NCBI GenBank assembly: GCA_030544215.1
Contig: JARZZO010000011.1
Span: forward strand, 6,744,001-6,808,000
From: Zantedeschia hybrid cultivar
Lineage: Eukaryota > Streptophyta > Magnoliopsida > Alismatales > Araceae
Direction of reading: 5' to 3'
Length of the DNA stretch: 64,000 nucleotides
How positions within the stretch are numbered: position 1 is the first letter of the stretch; the number at the start of each line of letters is the position of its first letter. Shown in pieces: positions 11,701 through 24,000 of the stretch. The position numbers were made by a program, and so were the translations under genes. The notes below the pieces were generated by a model that was given only the letters and a program-made list of their open reading frames with translations, did no database searches and was not told the DNA's origin.

Positions 11701-14700
11701 GCAGGGAATAAGGTTGGGTAGCTAGGTTGGTTATCTGCCCCTCAAGCTCTGCGAGCTGTTGAGGCTGTTGCCCTGCTAGGGTGACCCTAGCCTGGAGAAT
11801 TTTGCGGACTTCTTCTTTGGTTGCCCACATTTCCTTTATGCGGTAGCTCCTATCCTCCAATAGATTGCCCCCAACCCGAGGCATAGATTTGCCCCCATTC
11901 CGAGGCATAGAGTTGCCCCCTGCTCGGGGCATAGCATAGCCCCCTGCTCGAGACAAGGCAGGCTCTGGTATAATTATTGGCTCCCGACGAGCATGGGCCT
12001 TTGGAGTCTTTTTCTTCTTTTTGAACGTTGCCCCATCTTGGCAAACTTTCGGTAGAATCCCGAACCGATTCTGGACAGGAACTGTCGGGATATGATGGGT
12101 CTTAGGAATGATGGGTTGCCCGCCATCCAGACGAATATGCAGGTTCCCTACTAATATAGTTTTTCCCGTCCTGAACGGACTTGCGGTTAGAACCTTCTGC
12201 TTTTGCCTCCTGTTGGACGAGGAGGCTGGAGAGATGCTGATGGTATTGACGGCGAACACTCGTCTACGTCGGCCGCCATTGTTGCTTCTTTTGGCACGAG
12301 AAGCGTACATCTTCTTCTTCTTTTCCGGAACAAGCTCCGGTGCCGGAACGACCCCCAGAAAGTATGGAGATCCAATCACCGCGGGGAAATCTCCGAAGCA
12401 TGTTGGCGTGGTTAGATATTCACACCGTGCGTGGGTCGCCACCACAAGTGAGCCATACGTGACCCTTGCCGCCATTGTCGTCTTTTAAGCAGAAACTCGG
12501 TCACCTGCATAAGACATGACAAAGTTAGTAGTAGAGTTGTGGTGAGGGCATCACCGGACGGAGAGATGAAGGGAAAGAGAGGTCCCACCGGACGTGCCAT
12601 CTGTTTGTTTCGGACCTCGACCTATGCATGTCTCTCCTATCGGATTATTTAAAAATCCATATCATTTTTGTTTTTATCTGGAGGAATATAGGTCGATTTT
12701 ATGTATTTTATTTATTAGACTATGAGAGCTTGGGATTAACCCTCAGAGAGTCCGGGACTTCGGATCCAGCGAAGATCCGAGTATATGACCTCTCTCCACT
12801 AACCTCAGTCAGTGTTAATTACGTCAAGCAACCGCTCGACAACCCTTGATTAACCGTCCGTTGATGCCCTTATAACATGCAACACTACTACTACAGGCAG
12901 CACATGCATATGAAGATATATTTTAAGTTAAGCTCTTGGCCTCACCCAAGTTTAAGATGGGTTTATATGATTTTAGATTGATTCCAAGTTATCTGGATTG
13001 ATTCCAAGTTATCTGGATTGATTCCAAGTATTTTAGACCCATAAGAGTATTTTTGTAATTATGCCAAGTTGGAGGGTATAAGGATATTATTGTCACTTTA
13101 GTGTGTGAAATGAGTTTTAACGTTTTAGGAAGGTTTCAAAACCTTAAGAGGTATTTTAGAGTTATTTTAAGTGTGTTTGGGTTGTAAGGGTATTTTGGTA
13201 ATTTTACCCGAATTGGATTTTTAGACTTAAAGTCTATTTTTATATTTTTTCTGAGATTTTTATTTATTTTTATCATACTTAGGGTATTTTGATAATTTTA
13301 CCCATCTTATTAAGGTTTGAAAGGTATTTTGGGCATATGAGAGGTTTTGATATTTTTTAAGAATTTTCTGTGATTTTTACTGATATTTATCATGGGTGAG
13401 GGTATTTTTGTAATTTTATTGAGTTCTAGGGGCATTTTGGTCATTTCAAAAATTTTATATGTTTTTAGATTTGGTTCTCTGTTTTTTACTGATTTTTACA
13501 GAATTTACTGATTTTTTATTAATTTTACTTATTTTTATTAATTAATTGGATATGTGAAGGATATTTAAGTCATATTCTTTGGTTCATGTAATTTTCAGAT
13601 TTGGTTTTCTGATTTGTACTGAGTATTATTGGGTTTTACAGAATTTTTTTTATTTTTATATTCATTTTACTGATTTTAAATAATATTTACAGATTTTGTT
13701 AATTAATTAAGTATGGGGGTATTTAAGTCATTTTTAACTTAAGTATATTATTTTATATCTCAATGTTTCATTATTGAGTTTTGATTATGAGTCTAAATTT
13801 AATTATGTATGGGATGAGGCTAAGGGTATTTTAGAACATTTAATTATGTACTTATGCATTTTAATTAGTTATTAAACTAATTAATAATTTAATTATGTAT
13901 GTAAAAATATAATAATACAATGTTACTTAAGTAATAGATTTATGAACACACATGCACACACATGCTCAAAGAACAAATAGTGGCATTTCATTCATTATTT
14001 CGACATAATCCCGTCTTATAGAACGGTGATTTTACAACATAAATTTGGCAGAACTTCCCCTTAGGAATAAACCTTAGGAAGAGAGCCAGCCCTCCAAGAA
14101 AATATCTCTTCCAAATCGCAGCAAACCCGGGCAAGAGTATCGGATTTGGTCTTCAAATTGGCAGAATTTCCCCTAGGAAATTTTGGGCCAAATGGGCATG
14201 GAGTGCTTCTTACCCCTTGGAGGGCATTTATGGGCCATGGGGGCCTCAACTGGTGGCGATACCCACCGGAGTTCTTTGAGGTAGGGGGTACCCACCGGAA
14301 TTCTTTGAGGTGGGGGATACCCACCGGTTTGCTTCTCTCTCTTCTCCTTTTCTCTTTTTCTTTATTTAATAAGGGTGAGAGGAGAGAGTGAGAGAGAGAC
14401 TTGAGAGGAGGAGGGGGGGGGCGGTGGGCACCCCCACCGGTTGGGAACCGGTGGGGGGTGCCACCGGTTGGACCCCCCCCCACCGGTTTGAGAACCGGTG
14501 GGGGGGCTTCCCCCTTCCCCTTTTTTCTCTTTAAAAAGGGTCCAACAACATGATTACATCACACATTAAGTTCTTAGAAACATTCTGAGAAAATTTCACC
14601 TTCTGTTCAAGGCACAGTCTTGAAAACGGGAGTCATACAATATCATAATGTTGGGTCTAGTTCATGTGCACGAAAATGTACGAAACCATCATTTCCATAA

Positions 14701-17128
14701 ATATGATGACTGCAGCTCAAAGCATCATTGTACATGTAAAAGAGCCTCTTACAAGGATAGAAGTGATATTAGATTCATTTATCATGCCAATCACGATGGT
14801 CATGGCAACAATACTTGACGCAGTGACAGCAATGATGACAGTTATTGTGATACTGATCCATGATTTTGTCAAAGTCCAACAGGCAGCCCAGTAAACCAAT
14901 CCCTGCTAGATTAACTAGATGAAAATAAATAAATATGTTTTCATTTTCTGCTATTGTAACCTATGTCAACATCATCACAAAGTTTCCACAAAAGAGGCAA
15001 TTTATAGATAATCAATCTGTCATTGGCTTTAATGTTTTGTTCCATGAACTTCCCAATGCCTGGCTCTCTCTGAACACCTTGAGTGTCATGTTTCATATTT
15101 TAACCATTCATCAGATACATTTACTACAATGAACACAATATGATAATGCCTAATGCAGGCAGCTTCAAGAAAAAAAATACTAAGAACCAATTCAATTTTC
15201 AAAGAAACATACCGATAAATACATGATAGTTCAAAAATAAAACATCAAGCTGAAAGAAAGAATTTACCACATAGTTTAAGAAGTGTAAACGTTGTAGCTG
15301 CAACAAGAAAAACCATTGATATTGCGACCCAGAAATGCTGGAGAAAAAAGTAATTGTACACTCAGTAAGAACAATTGGGGAAGAAAGAAACCACCAAAAA
15401 ATGGAAATGCACCAGAAGGACTAAACAATAAAACTGACAGGCTACTCAAGTAGAAAAGGACAATGTCAGAAATGCATTCTAGACATGATTGTTGTTAGAA
15501 ACATAAGCAGCTTTTCAGCAGCACATGCTACGTGGTTACATTAAATTTACAGCAAAGAGGAACTTCTTTAAAATAGATCAGAAGACATACTTCAGCAGCT
15601 AGACTCCTTTAGATTAAAAGATAATGTAGAGACAAAAACAGCAAGCACATCATTGAATAGGCTGTCCAACACTTGTATTCTGCTTTTGTGGTACCATCCA
15701 CTTTCAAAAAGGAAAAAAAAAAACATTTGCATTCTGCTCTCTACCCAAAATAACAATTTTGGAGATGTTAACATGCAGTTGATATCATGGCTTTTTGAGG
15801 ACAATATCTCCATGGAAATATTTCCAGTCGTCACAAAAAGGCAACTCATGATTACCTAATAGATCATTTACTATATAATCCAAAGCATTAAAGGTACGGC
15901 TTTTTCGATATCAAACTATTAATCCCTATAAAATTATGTATTTTGAAATAAATCCATGTATCATGCGTATGTTGATATCAATCCCTATATACTAATTTTT
16001 TTTATCTTTTAATCCCTATACACACGGTTGCGGCTGGGGTGGAGGTCGAGTAAGTGGGTTGCCGAGGTGTGTTTGACCTCGAAAATCCAAAAATGAAACT
16101 CGTACAAAATGAAGTCTGAAACATTGCCACAAAATATTTTTCTTCTCACTTGGTTACAATTCATTGATTCCCATCAGGTGGACCTAATGAAACATGATAT
16201 ATGGTATTCCGTTCTACACATTGGCTACATGACACATAATTTTGGAACGTTTGTTGATATTGTTGATGGTTGCTGTTGTATTCGTTTGTGTGAGAATAGA
16301 TGGGAGTAGCTAGTGTCCAACAAAGTATCTCTCTATGATATTATATGAGACTTCAGTGTTGGAATGATATATCTCTGTGTTCTCACTTATACAGCTAGAT
16401 GTGTTAGTGTTGATGATAAGTATAGTATCCACCTAGATAGCTAGATGTCTGAATACTTGCATTGCCTGAGATGATGCATAATAAGATAATTGCCACAGGA
16501 GTCTTGTGTAACCACAAGATCCCAACAAAGTTAAAAGGAAAATTTCACCGTATGGTAATAAGGCATGCAATGTTATATGATAGCGAGTGTTGGGCAATGA
16601 AGGGGTAACATGTATCCAAGATGAGTGTTGCCGAGATGAGAATGTTTAGGTAGATGTGCATACATACTAGGCTAGATAAAATTCGTAATGAGTATATTAG
16701 AGAAAAGGTGGGAGTGGTACCAATTAAGGACAAATTGAGAGAAGGGAGATTGAGATGGTTTGGGCATGTTAGGCGTAGACTTAGAGAGGTTCCAGTTAGA
16801 AAAGTGGAGTATATTAAGATAGAGGAAGGGAAGAAAGGAAGGGGTAGACCTAGATTAACTTGGAAGAGGATAGTACAATATGATTTGGAGGCTTTGAACC
16901 TTTCAGAAGAGGTAGCCCAAAATCGTTTAGAGTAGAGACAGAGAATCCATATAGCCTACCCCAATTATTTGAGATTAAGGCTTAGTTGAGTTGAGTTGAG
17001 AATCCATGTCGTTTCATTCCGTCAATATTTCTTAACTTTACCATTGTTAAATGTGACTTACCTTTAACTCATTGTCACCCACCCAACCAGATGATAGAGG
17101 CGCTCTCTCTCACACTCTCTTGCTCTCG

Positions 17129-17173
<45 letters not shown>

Positions 17174-20100
17174 AGTTGGACGTGCCGGAGGGTCTCCCCA
17201 CCGTCAAAGCCGGGAATCGAAGCTCTATTCGAACTCCCGCAGCTCCCCCTTGGAGAGCCATGGGCAAATCGGCTATGGCCATGGTTTGCCGTATCGTACC
17301 GGATCGGGCCGACTCGTACGAGTCGACTCGTGTCTGGACGAGTCTAAGTGGCTGGAACGGTTCGAGTCGTCGAGTCATATGCGGCTCGAGCCGAATCGAT
17401 GCGACTCGATCTTGACTCGTACCGACTCATACCTACTCGTGCCGACTCAATGTGACTCGTATGTGAATCGTGACGACTCGTGCGATACGCTGAGATCTGG
17501 TATGGGTCGTTGTGATCCGGCTCAAGCCTACTCAATGTGACTTAGTGTGACTTGTATCTTATTAAGTAAACTTTTTTTTCTAATTTGATAAGTAATTAGA
17601 CTTTTTTTCTCCAATTGAAAAATAATTAGACTTTTTCTCTAATTTAATAGATGATTTACACTTATATATTGATTAATAAGGTTGATTTCTCCTAAATTTT
17701 CTCAAAGTCATTGCCATTAATAAATTATATATTGGAGTTAAAAGTTTATTTTTGTTATAATTATTCACAAAATTAAAGAATCTGAAAAAATAAAAAATAA
17801 GTATGGATCAACCTGACTCATGCGAGTCGTACCGAGTCGGCCCGAGTCGTATCGTATCGTATCTTATCTAAGAAGATACGATCCGATACAGATCAGCGAT
17901 ACGGCGAACCTTGGTTGTGGCCTTCCGGGGCATTGCCTTCAAGATGGACGACAACATCATAGTCCGCCGCAACCTAGCCTAGCCGGCATCCATAAGAGCT
18001 CCGGATCCACCAGCAATGGCGATAGTGACCATGACGACGACGACAATGGCCACCACGCCGTAGCAGATGCCACCACCGGAAGAGAAGCTCAAAGGATCTG
18101 TCCCATCTGTTTGGAAGGATACAAGGACGACGGCGTATGCCAATAGGTTGCAAGGACCCATGCCTGCTCCCACCAGTTTCACAAGCCGTGCATCATGGAT
18201 TGGTATCCCAGGAGCATCCTTTGCCCATCTGCAGAACCACAATGCCCATAAGTGCAAGTATAATCCTTATTCACCAAGCAACCATTAATTGTGACGATAT
18301 TTGCCTAACCCTGAAGGCCGCCTCTGCCAAAAGTACTGGTGACTGGTCCCGCCTGCCAATCTTCCACTGGAGGAAAGTGTTCTCAGATTGTGGGCACATC
18401 GGCAGGTGGCTCAGATTGTGGGCACATCGGCAGGTGGCCGTCGTCTGCCTGCTGCCTTCCAAGGAAAAGAAACAGAGCACGTTGCCAGCTGAGAGGAGGC
18501 CGGCTGTGACAATCACCATACTCACCCTCACCTGGTTGGTACCACCATCTCTCTCTCTCTCTCTCTCTCTCTGTGTACTGGGTTTCACTTTTCCCGTCAA
18601 CCCACCAGTGTGGAGACAATGGGGAGGAGATTCTCCGTTTTTGTCAGTGTGGGTTTAAAAAAGTCTTTTAATGGTTTTCTGCTAATTTTAATGCCAGTTT
18701 AGATAATATTCCAAGAATATTCTCTTTTTTAGATGGATGTTAACTAGAGGGATATTGTTGGCTTTCTAGGGATGAAAAACTAAACATGCAAAATAGAGGG
18801 ACTTCTTTCAAATTTGTTATATTTACAGGGATCAATATCCAAAAAACCTTTAAAGGTAAATGCTGGACCTTTAACTTATTTTGGCAATAATATCGTTCAC
18901 TATCGTATTGCAAGATGGTTTCACAGCAAATTTTCCTCAGTACCTCACCATTGTCATTAAGATACATCATTACCTGTTTAGGTGTATATTCAGATGCATC
19001 TATCAATTAGCCGCATGTATCTTTTAGACTGATTTGTGTGTTCAGTCTCCAAAGTGCATAGCAGCTTGACCCTTTTACGATAATTTTTAAAAAAAAAAAA
19101 AAACATTGTTAGGTTACCCACCTTAGACCATGTAAATGTATAGGCACTTTACAAACCCCACTGGTGAGAAATTAATAGATGACAACAGTGTTTACTCATT
19201 CATATGCCTTTCCAAATGTCCATTACTGTTGAAGAGAATATTCAAGTGATTTTAAATTATCAAGCTGAGCACATTGTCGATTGATGGCATACATGGTCAG
19301 TCATGCCTGAAAAATTTTAAAGACAATCGCAAATGATGACTGTTGATTTGTTGGTGCATTTTAAAAAATGCAACACAAAGAAGCAGCGGGAGATTCCAGC
19401 TGAGAAACAACCACCTTATTTCCAAGGATGGCAATCCCAGTATTGGTATCAGTCGCTACCGGTATCGGTATGGGTATTCGGCACCAGACTGTTTCGGTGG
19501 GTACCAGACTGGTACCAGGCCAAAACTGGCTGCATCGGTCTGGTACCCACTGGAACCATAACTTTATTTTTTAAATTTTGCATTTCTGGTACTGGTTTCA
19601 ACCCCATATCAGTACCGGTACATATCAGCCTGTACAGCCGATACTGCCATTTCCAGCTGCTGAATTCATGGTACCACTAATATTACACGTGTTCATATCT
19701 ATTTAATCACTGGTGTGATAGCTAAAATTGATTATTATGTATTAGTTAAGGTGTTTTTTTGGAAGTAGATACTAAATTAGTACATGTTCTTCAAAAGAAA
19801 AAGATAATTATACTGGACGGTTAGCAAAACTATCCACACAGATTGGTATATGTTTTTATGAATATTAATTATTCAGATTATGCAACAAGGATGAGATCAC
19901 TTTTATTACCACACAACCTTGAGGGAAAACGAGATAATAAGACGAACTGATAGGGGAACACCTCATCTATTCTCCATCCCCCCTACCAAAGGAATTTCTT
20001 CAACATAGCAAGGGTACTATCAAGCAAATGTGTGTTCTGTGCACACTTTGAGGAAGACCAACTCCATTTATTCTGCAAATGTGGCATTATTTCCATCCAA

Positions 20101-20965
20101 TGGAAGAGTATGTGCAGGATACTTGGAATTGGTTGGGTGGAGCACATTTCTGTGTTGAATCTGCTGAAATGGTGGACCGCTGTCTCTCCGTCAAAGGATC
20201 TCACACATGTATGGTTTCTTTTTTGCCCGGCCATGTTGTGGACTATATGGTGTGAAAGAAATAGAAGAAAATTTAGTGACCAATTCAGCAGTGCGAATGA
20301 ACTCTTGAAGAAGACATTCAGATGGGTGGAAGAGTGGGGACGTGCAGCTGGTATCCTGAATGATGGCAGCTCTGTTATTTCTGACAAAATCAGACTGTGG
20401 AGGCAGTTGATCTCTTAATTCATCTTCTTTGTAATCCTGTTTTATCTTCTTGATAAAACAGCTTTTGCTAGAATCTTTTAAACCTTTGGGACTTGGATGG
20501 GGGACTGTCCTATCCAAGGGTGTGCCCTCCTGGGCTTTCCTGTACCTCTTTCAAATATTTCTATGGAATTGTGACTTTTGTCACCTTCTAAAAAAAAAAA
20601 AAAGAGGGTACTATCAAGCAAGGAGAAGATTATAATAGTTATCAAAGGTGATCGCCTCGCTCGCCTAGGTGACGAACATTGTTTTCAAGGCGTCGCCTAG
20701 GTGACAAGGCATTCCCTGTTGCCTAAGGTGACCTGGCACCGAGGTGAGCAACCCATTAACGCGCTCTCCTGGGCCACCTAGGGGCACCCAGCCCACTTTG
20801 TTTTAGAAACATACTCTTTTCTTTTAGGTTTGCTTTAGTTATTATAAAAGGTTGATGGGTAGTTCTGTAAAACTCCCCATTCTTTGCGTCAAAAGAAGGA
20901 AACAACAATCAAACTTCCCATTTAGTTCCCACTTTCTATGGGATTCTTCTGCTAGCGCATAGCAG

Positions 20966-21014
<49 letters not shown>

Positions 21015-24000
21015 GCAAAGAATGGAATCTTGGATATATCTTATATTTGACTTTCTTTCTCTACATGTCATGATCATTTAACTAGTCAATTTTAGGTTAG
21101 ATTGATATCTTTCATTTTGATTGATAGGTACTCCCAAATTATCATTGGTTTTTTCCTTATTCATTTGCTAATGTTTGTTAATATTTGTCATTTATTATAT
21201 TTTTTCCTTCTATACTATAGGTACATGTTGAATGTTGTGAATGCCACTGCTAATTTGCTACCCTTGTATATAGATAAAAATAGAATTTAATATGGTGAAA
21301 AATATAGATAGTAATCCTTTTCAAACGTACTAGCTTATATAAGATAGGCTTCGCCTAGGCGCCTCGCCTTGTCGCCTAAGCAGTAAAGCGGCAGGCCACC
21401 GCCTTGGTCGCTCTGGTCGCCTTGACAACATTGCGACGATGTAGGCTGAGGCGGGCCAAAAACGCCTTGCCTCGCCTCATGTTCACCTCATTCACCTAGG
21501 CACTTGCCTATATGTCTATGTCAAATGCTTGTTTCTTTTTTAATTGGGTGATACTACTTTTGCTAATTCTTGTTTATTCCAAAGTGGCTACTGCCTCTTT
21601 TAACAATTTCCAATACCTTTTTTCTCTTACATATTGCCACATTCTTTTCTTATTTTTTATTATTCATAAGACAATCCACTACTTATATGAGTGCTTCATA
21701 CAAATTGATCATTACATGTTGGGCATGATCAGTGTTTCTCAAAGTCTTATTATCTTGGATTTTTTTTTATTTTCCTTGGATTACCCATGTTCTTTCTTTA
21801 TGGTGATTTATGAGAGAATGCATCGCCTCAAATGCCTATCTGTTAACACATAACCGGGAAGGTTCTCTGTTACTGGTTGCATTCGAGCCACTGGATACTA
21901 TTCAACTTCATCTGATGCTTTAAAAAACTTGCAAAAAATGGATAAAGAAGGGAAGTCAGTACAAGTTCCACCTGCGTTAAGTGACCTTCACAGTGCACGT
22001 GCGTGAATTCCGCCCAGCTTGGAATGAAGCCCAGGTGCTGGGCAGTTCCCACCCTGGGCAGGAAATGTCCAGCACTGGCTGGGCCGTCTGTTCAATGGCG
22101 CACTCAGTGCTGGACATCCAACTACTCAAACAAGAAGAGGATGAATCAAAATATGGCTGCAACATCAAAACAGGGTGCAAAGAACCAAAAGCGCTTCTTT
22201 AGCATTCCTCCCAAAAAAGCCAAAAGCAAAACAAAATTAAAAGCACTCAAGGGCACGCGTTTGGGGGCAGGGTGTGGGAGCACAACCTCTGTCTGATACT
22301 TGATCAGACAGTCATGTGTGCATCACTTAAACTGCCACTTGATCTGGATCAGACACCAGGATTGAGAAACGAAATTCAAAGCGCCCAAGGGTGCCCATTT
22401 CGGGGTGGAGCATGGGAAACACACCCTGTGTGATATTTGATTGGATAGTCATACATATATAATACGGATGTGTGGGTTTAATATAAACTTGGAACATATA
22501 CTTTGGAACATACATACATACAGATATTTCTAATTCAGATACGGATAAATATCATAATCATTCATCAGATAACGGAGCAGATTCGGTCAGATAATTCAAA
22601 TATGTAAACAGAGAGGACACAGATAATAATATCTCTGCTTCATATATGGTCCATTGACAGGCCGATCATTAGTCCATTGGGTGGGGCAAAGTCCATGTGA
22701 CATACTTCAGTTGAAGTAGTATTCCACAACCTGTCAACTGCTCATAAAGTAGAAGATGGCACAAACTCTAGGGTGGCATAAGGTTGGCAGCCAGTCAATA
22801 CCTGAAATCATCCTCATGGCCTAGCAGGCTTAGTCAGGACCCAGGTTCGGGTATGGTTTTTGACTGATTGATATCCCTTAAACTAATCTTAAAAGCACAA
22901 TACTAGAAAAGCACCGGGTGAGATAACTTTCCCCTGTTCTATTTACAAGTCAGATTGAGTAGATCATAACCATGGCCAAACACAGGGTGCTATAAAAGAA
23001 ATGGATAGATACGTGAGTGTTCTCAACTGGAATCAGTCAACAATTTTTAAGCAATAACAAGTTAGAGAAATACACAACAAAATTAAATAACTAATTTCTA
23101 TTTTAGAAGCTGAATGTTGACAGTATATCACACAACTGGATCCAAATCAATTAACCAAGAAGTCACTTAAAAAAGGACTCACAGGAAGTGTCTCCCATAT
23201 AGCTTCATCAGTCATGCTTTCTTCATCTCCAGGCATTAAAGCCCTACACATCCTGGTTGCACAAAACAATGTGGACTTAGTTCCAATGAAATTAGCCACT
23301 CTTGTACTTTCAACATGTCAACATATTTCACATCTTCAAAAGGTGCATTTTGCAAATGGAGGGTTTTGGGGGAGTGGATGCTCAAAGCTTAAACCTTCTG
23401 TGTAATGTTTGGGGGCACATTTAGATATGTTTCCTTTTCAGAAGACAATTTGTAAGTGGAGGGCCTTCTTTTGGGGGTAAGGACATTTTATTTCAGCTTT
23501 ACTTGTGCACCTTTGCTTTCATTTTTAATAAATATGTGACATCACCCAGCTTCAAACAAAAAAAAAAATGAAGATCCAATTTCACAGGCCTATAGTGGCT
23601 AAAAAAAAGAACAGAAACTACATATATTATCAACAATCCTGTCGTCATGACACTGAACATATTCACAAACAGAAATAGTGCAACCAGTAGATACTCAAAC
23701 CATTTTTTCCAGTTACCCTTATGCCATTATCCTCATTTTGTTATTATATAAAGCAAAGGCATCATCATGAAATAAAGGTTTATACTTGCAGACAATTAAT
23801 TCACATTTATACCTATTATTGCAGTCCTGATAGGCTGACACTCCTATTATGACCATGATTATGTAAACCTGGACTGATCGCATCTTAAGTTAAGAGTTCT
23901 TAGATAGAAGATTGACATTCTAAGAATACTGACTGAAAGCACAGACTGTGGAGGTATAACCAAAATAGCCTTCAAAGTAAAAGTGTGTGTCAAACTTAAT

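Larger units (their letters stand above)
3254..14547 (-). mobile_element. Non-autonomous Ty3/gypsy-related LTR retrotransposon with gag but no pol (TR-GAG-like)
   Basis: Two ~1.9 kb LTRs flank about 7.4 kb of internal sequence, with TG...CA termini and a perfect acatg duplication. Coding sense is minus: LTR (14547-12602), primer-binding-like site, gag (12475-9689), two tandem arrays, a duplicated noncoding region, polypurine tract, LTR (5162-3254). No protease, reverse transcriptase, RNase H or integrase motif is visible in any frame, so it would need an autonomous partner. This layout resembles TR-GAG elements described in plants. The element sits in intron 6 of the Fragile-X-F gene in the same transcriptional sense. 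By eye the LTRs are about 96% identical, so the insertion is not very recent. Confidence 0.9.
16018..17270 (+). repeat. Right arm of the inverted duplication
   Basis: This is the counterpart of 395-2175 without the hAT-like insertion. The undisturbed target site of that insertion is seen around 16550-16575. It lies in intron 5 of the Fragile-X-F gene. Confidence 0.8.

Noticed and set aside
12567..12582. Purine-rich tract gaagggaaagagagg as the polypurine tract of the LTR element
   Set aside because: It is 20 bases from the LTR and would require plus-strand orientation; gag orientation and the site at 12582-12599 show that the element reads on the minus strand.
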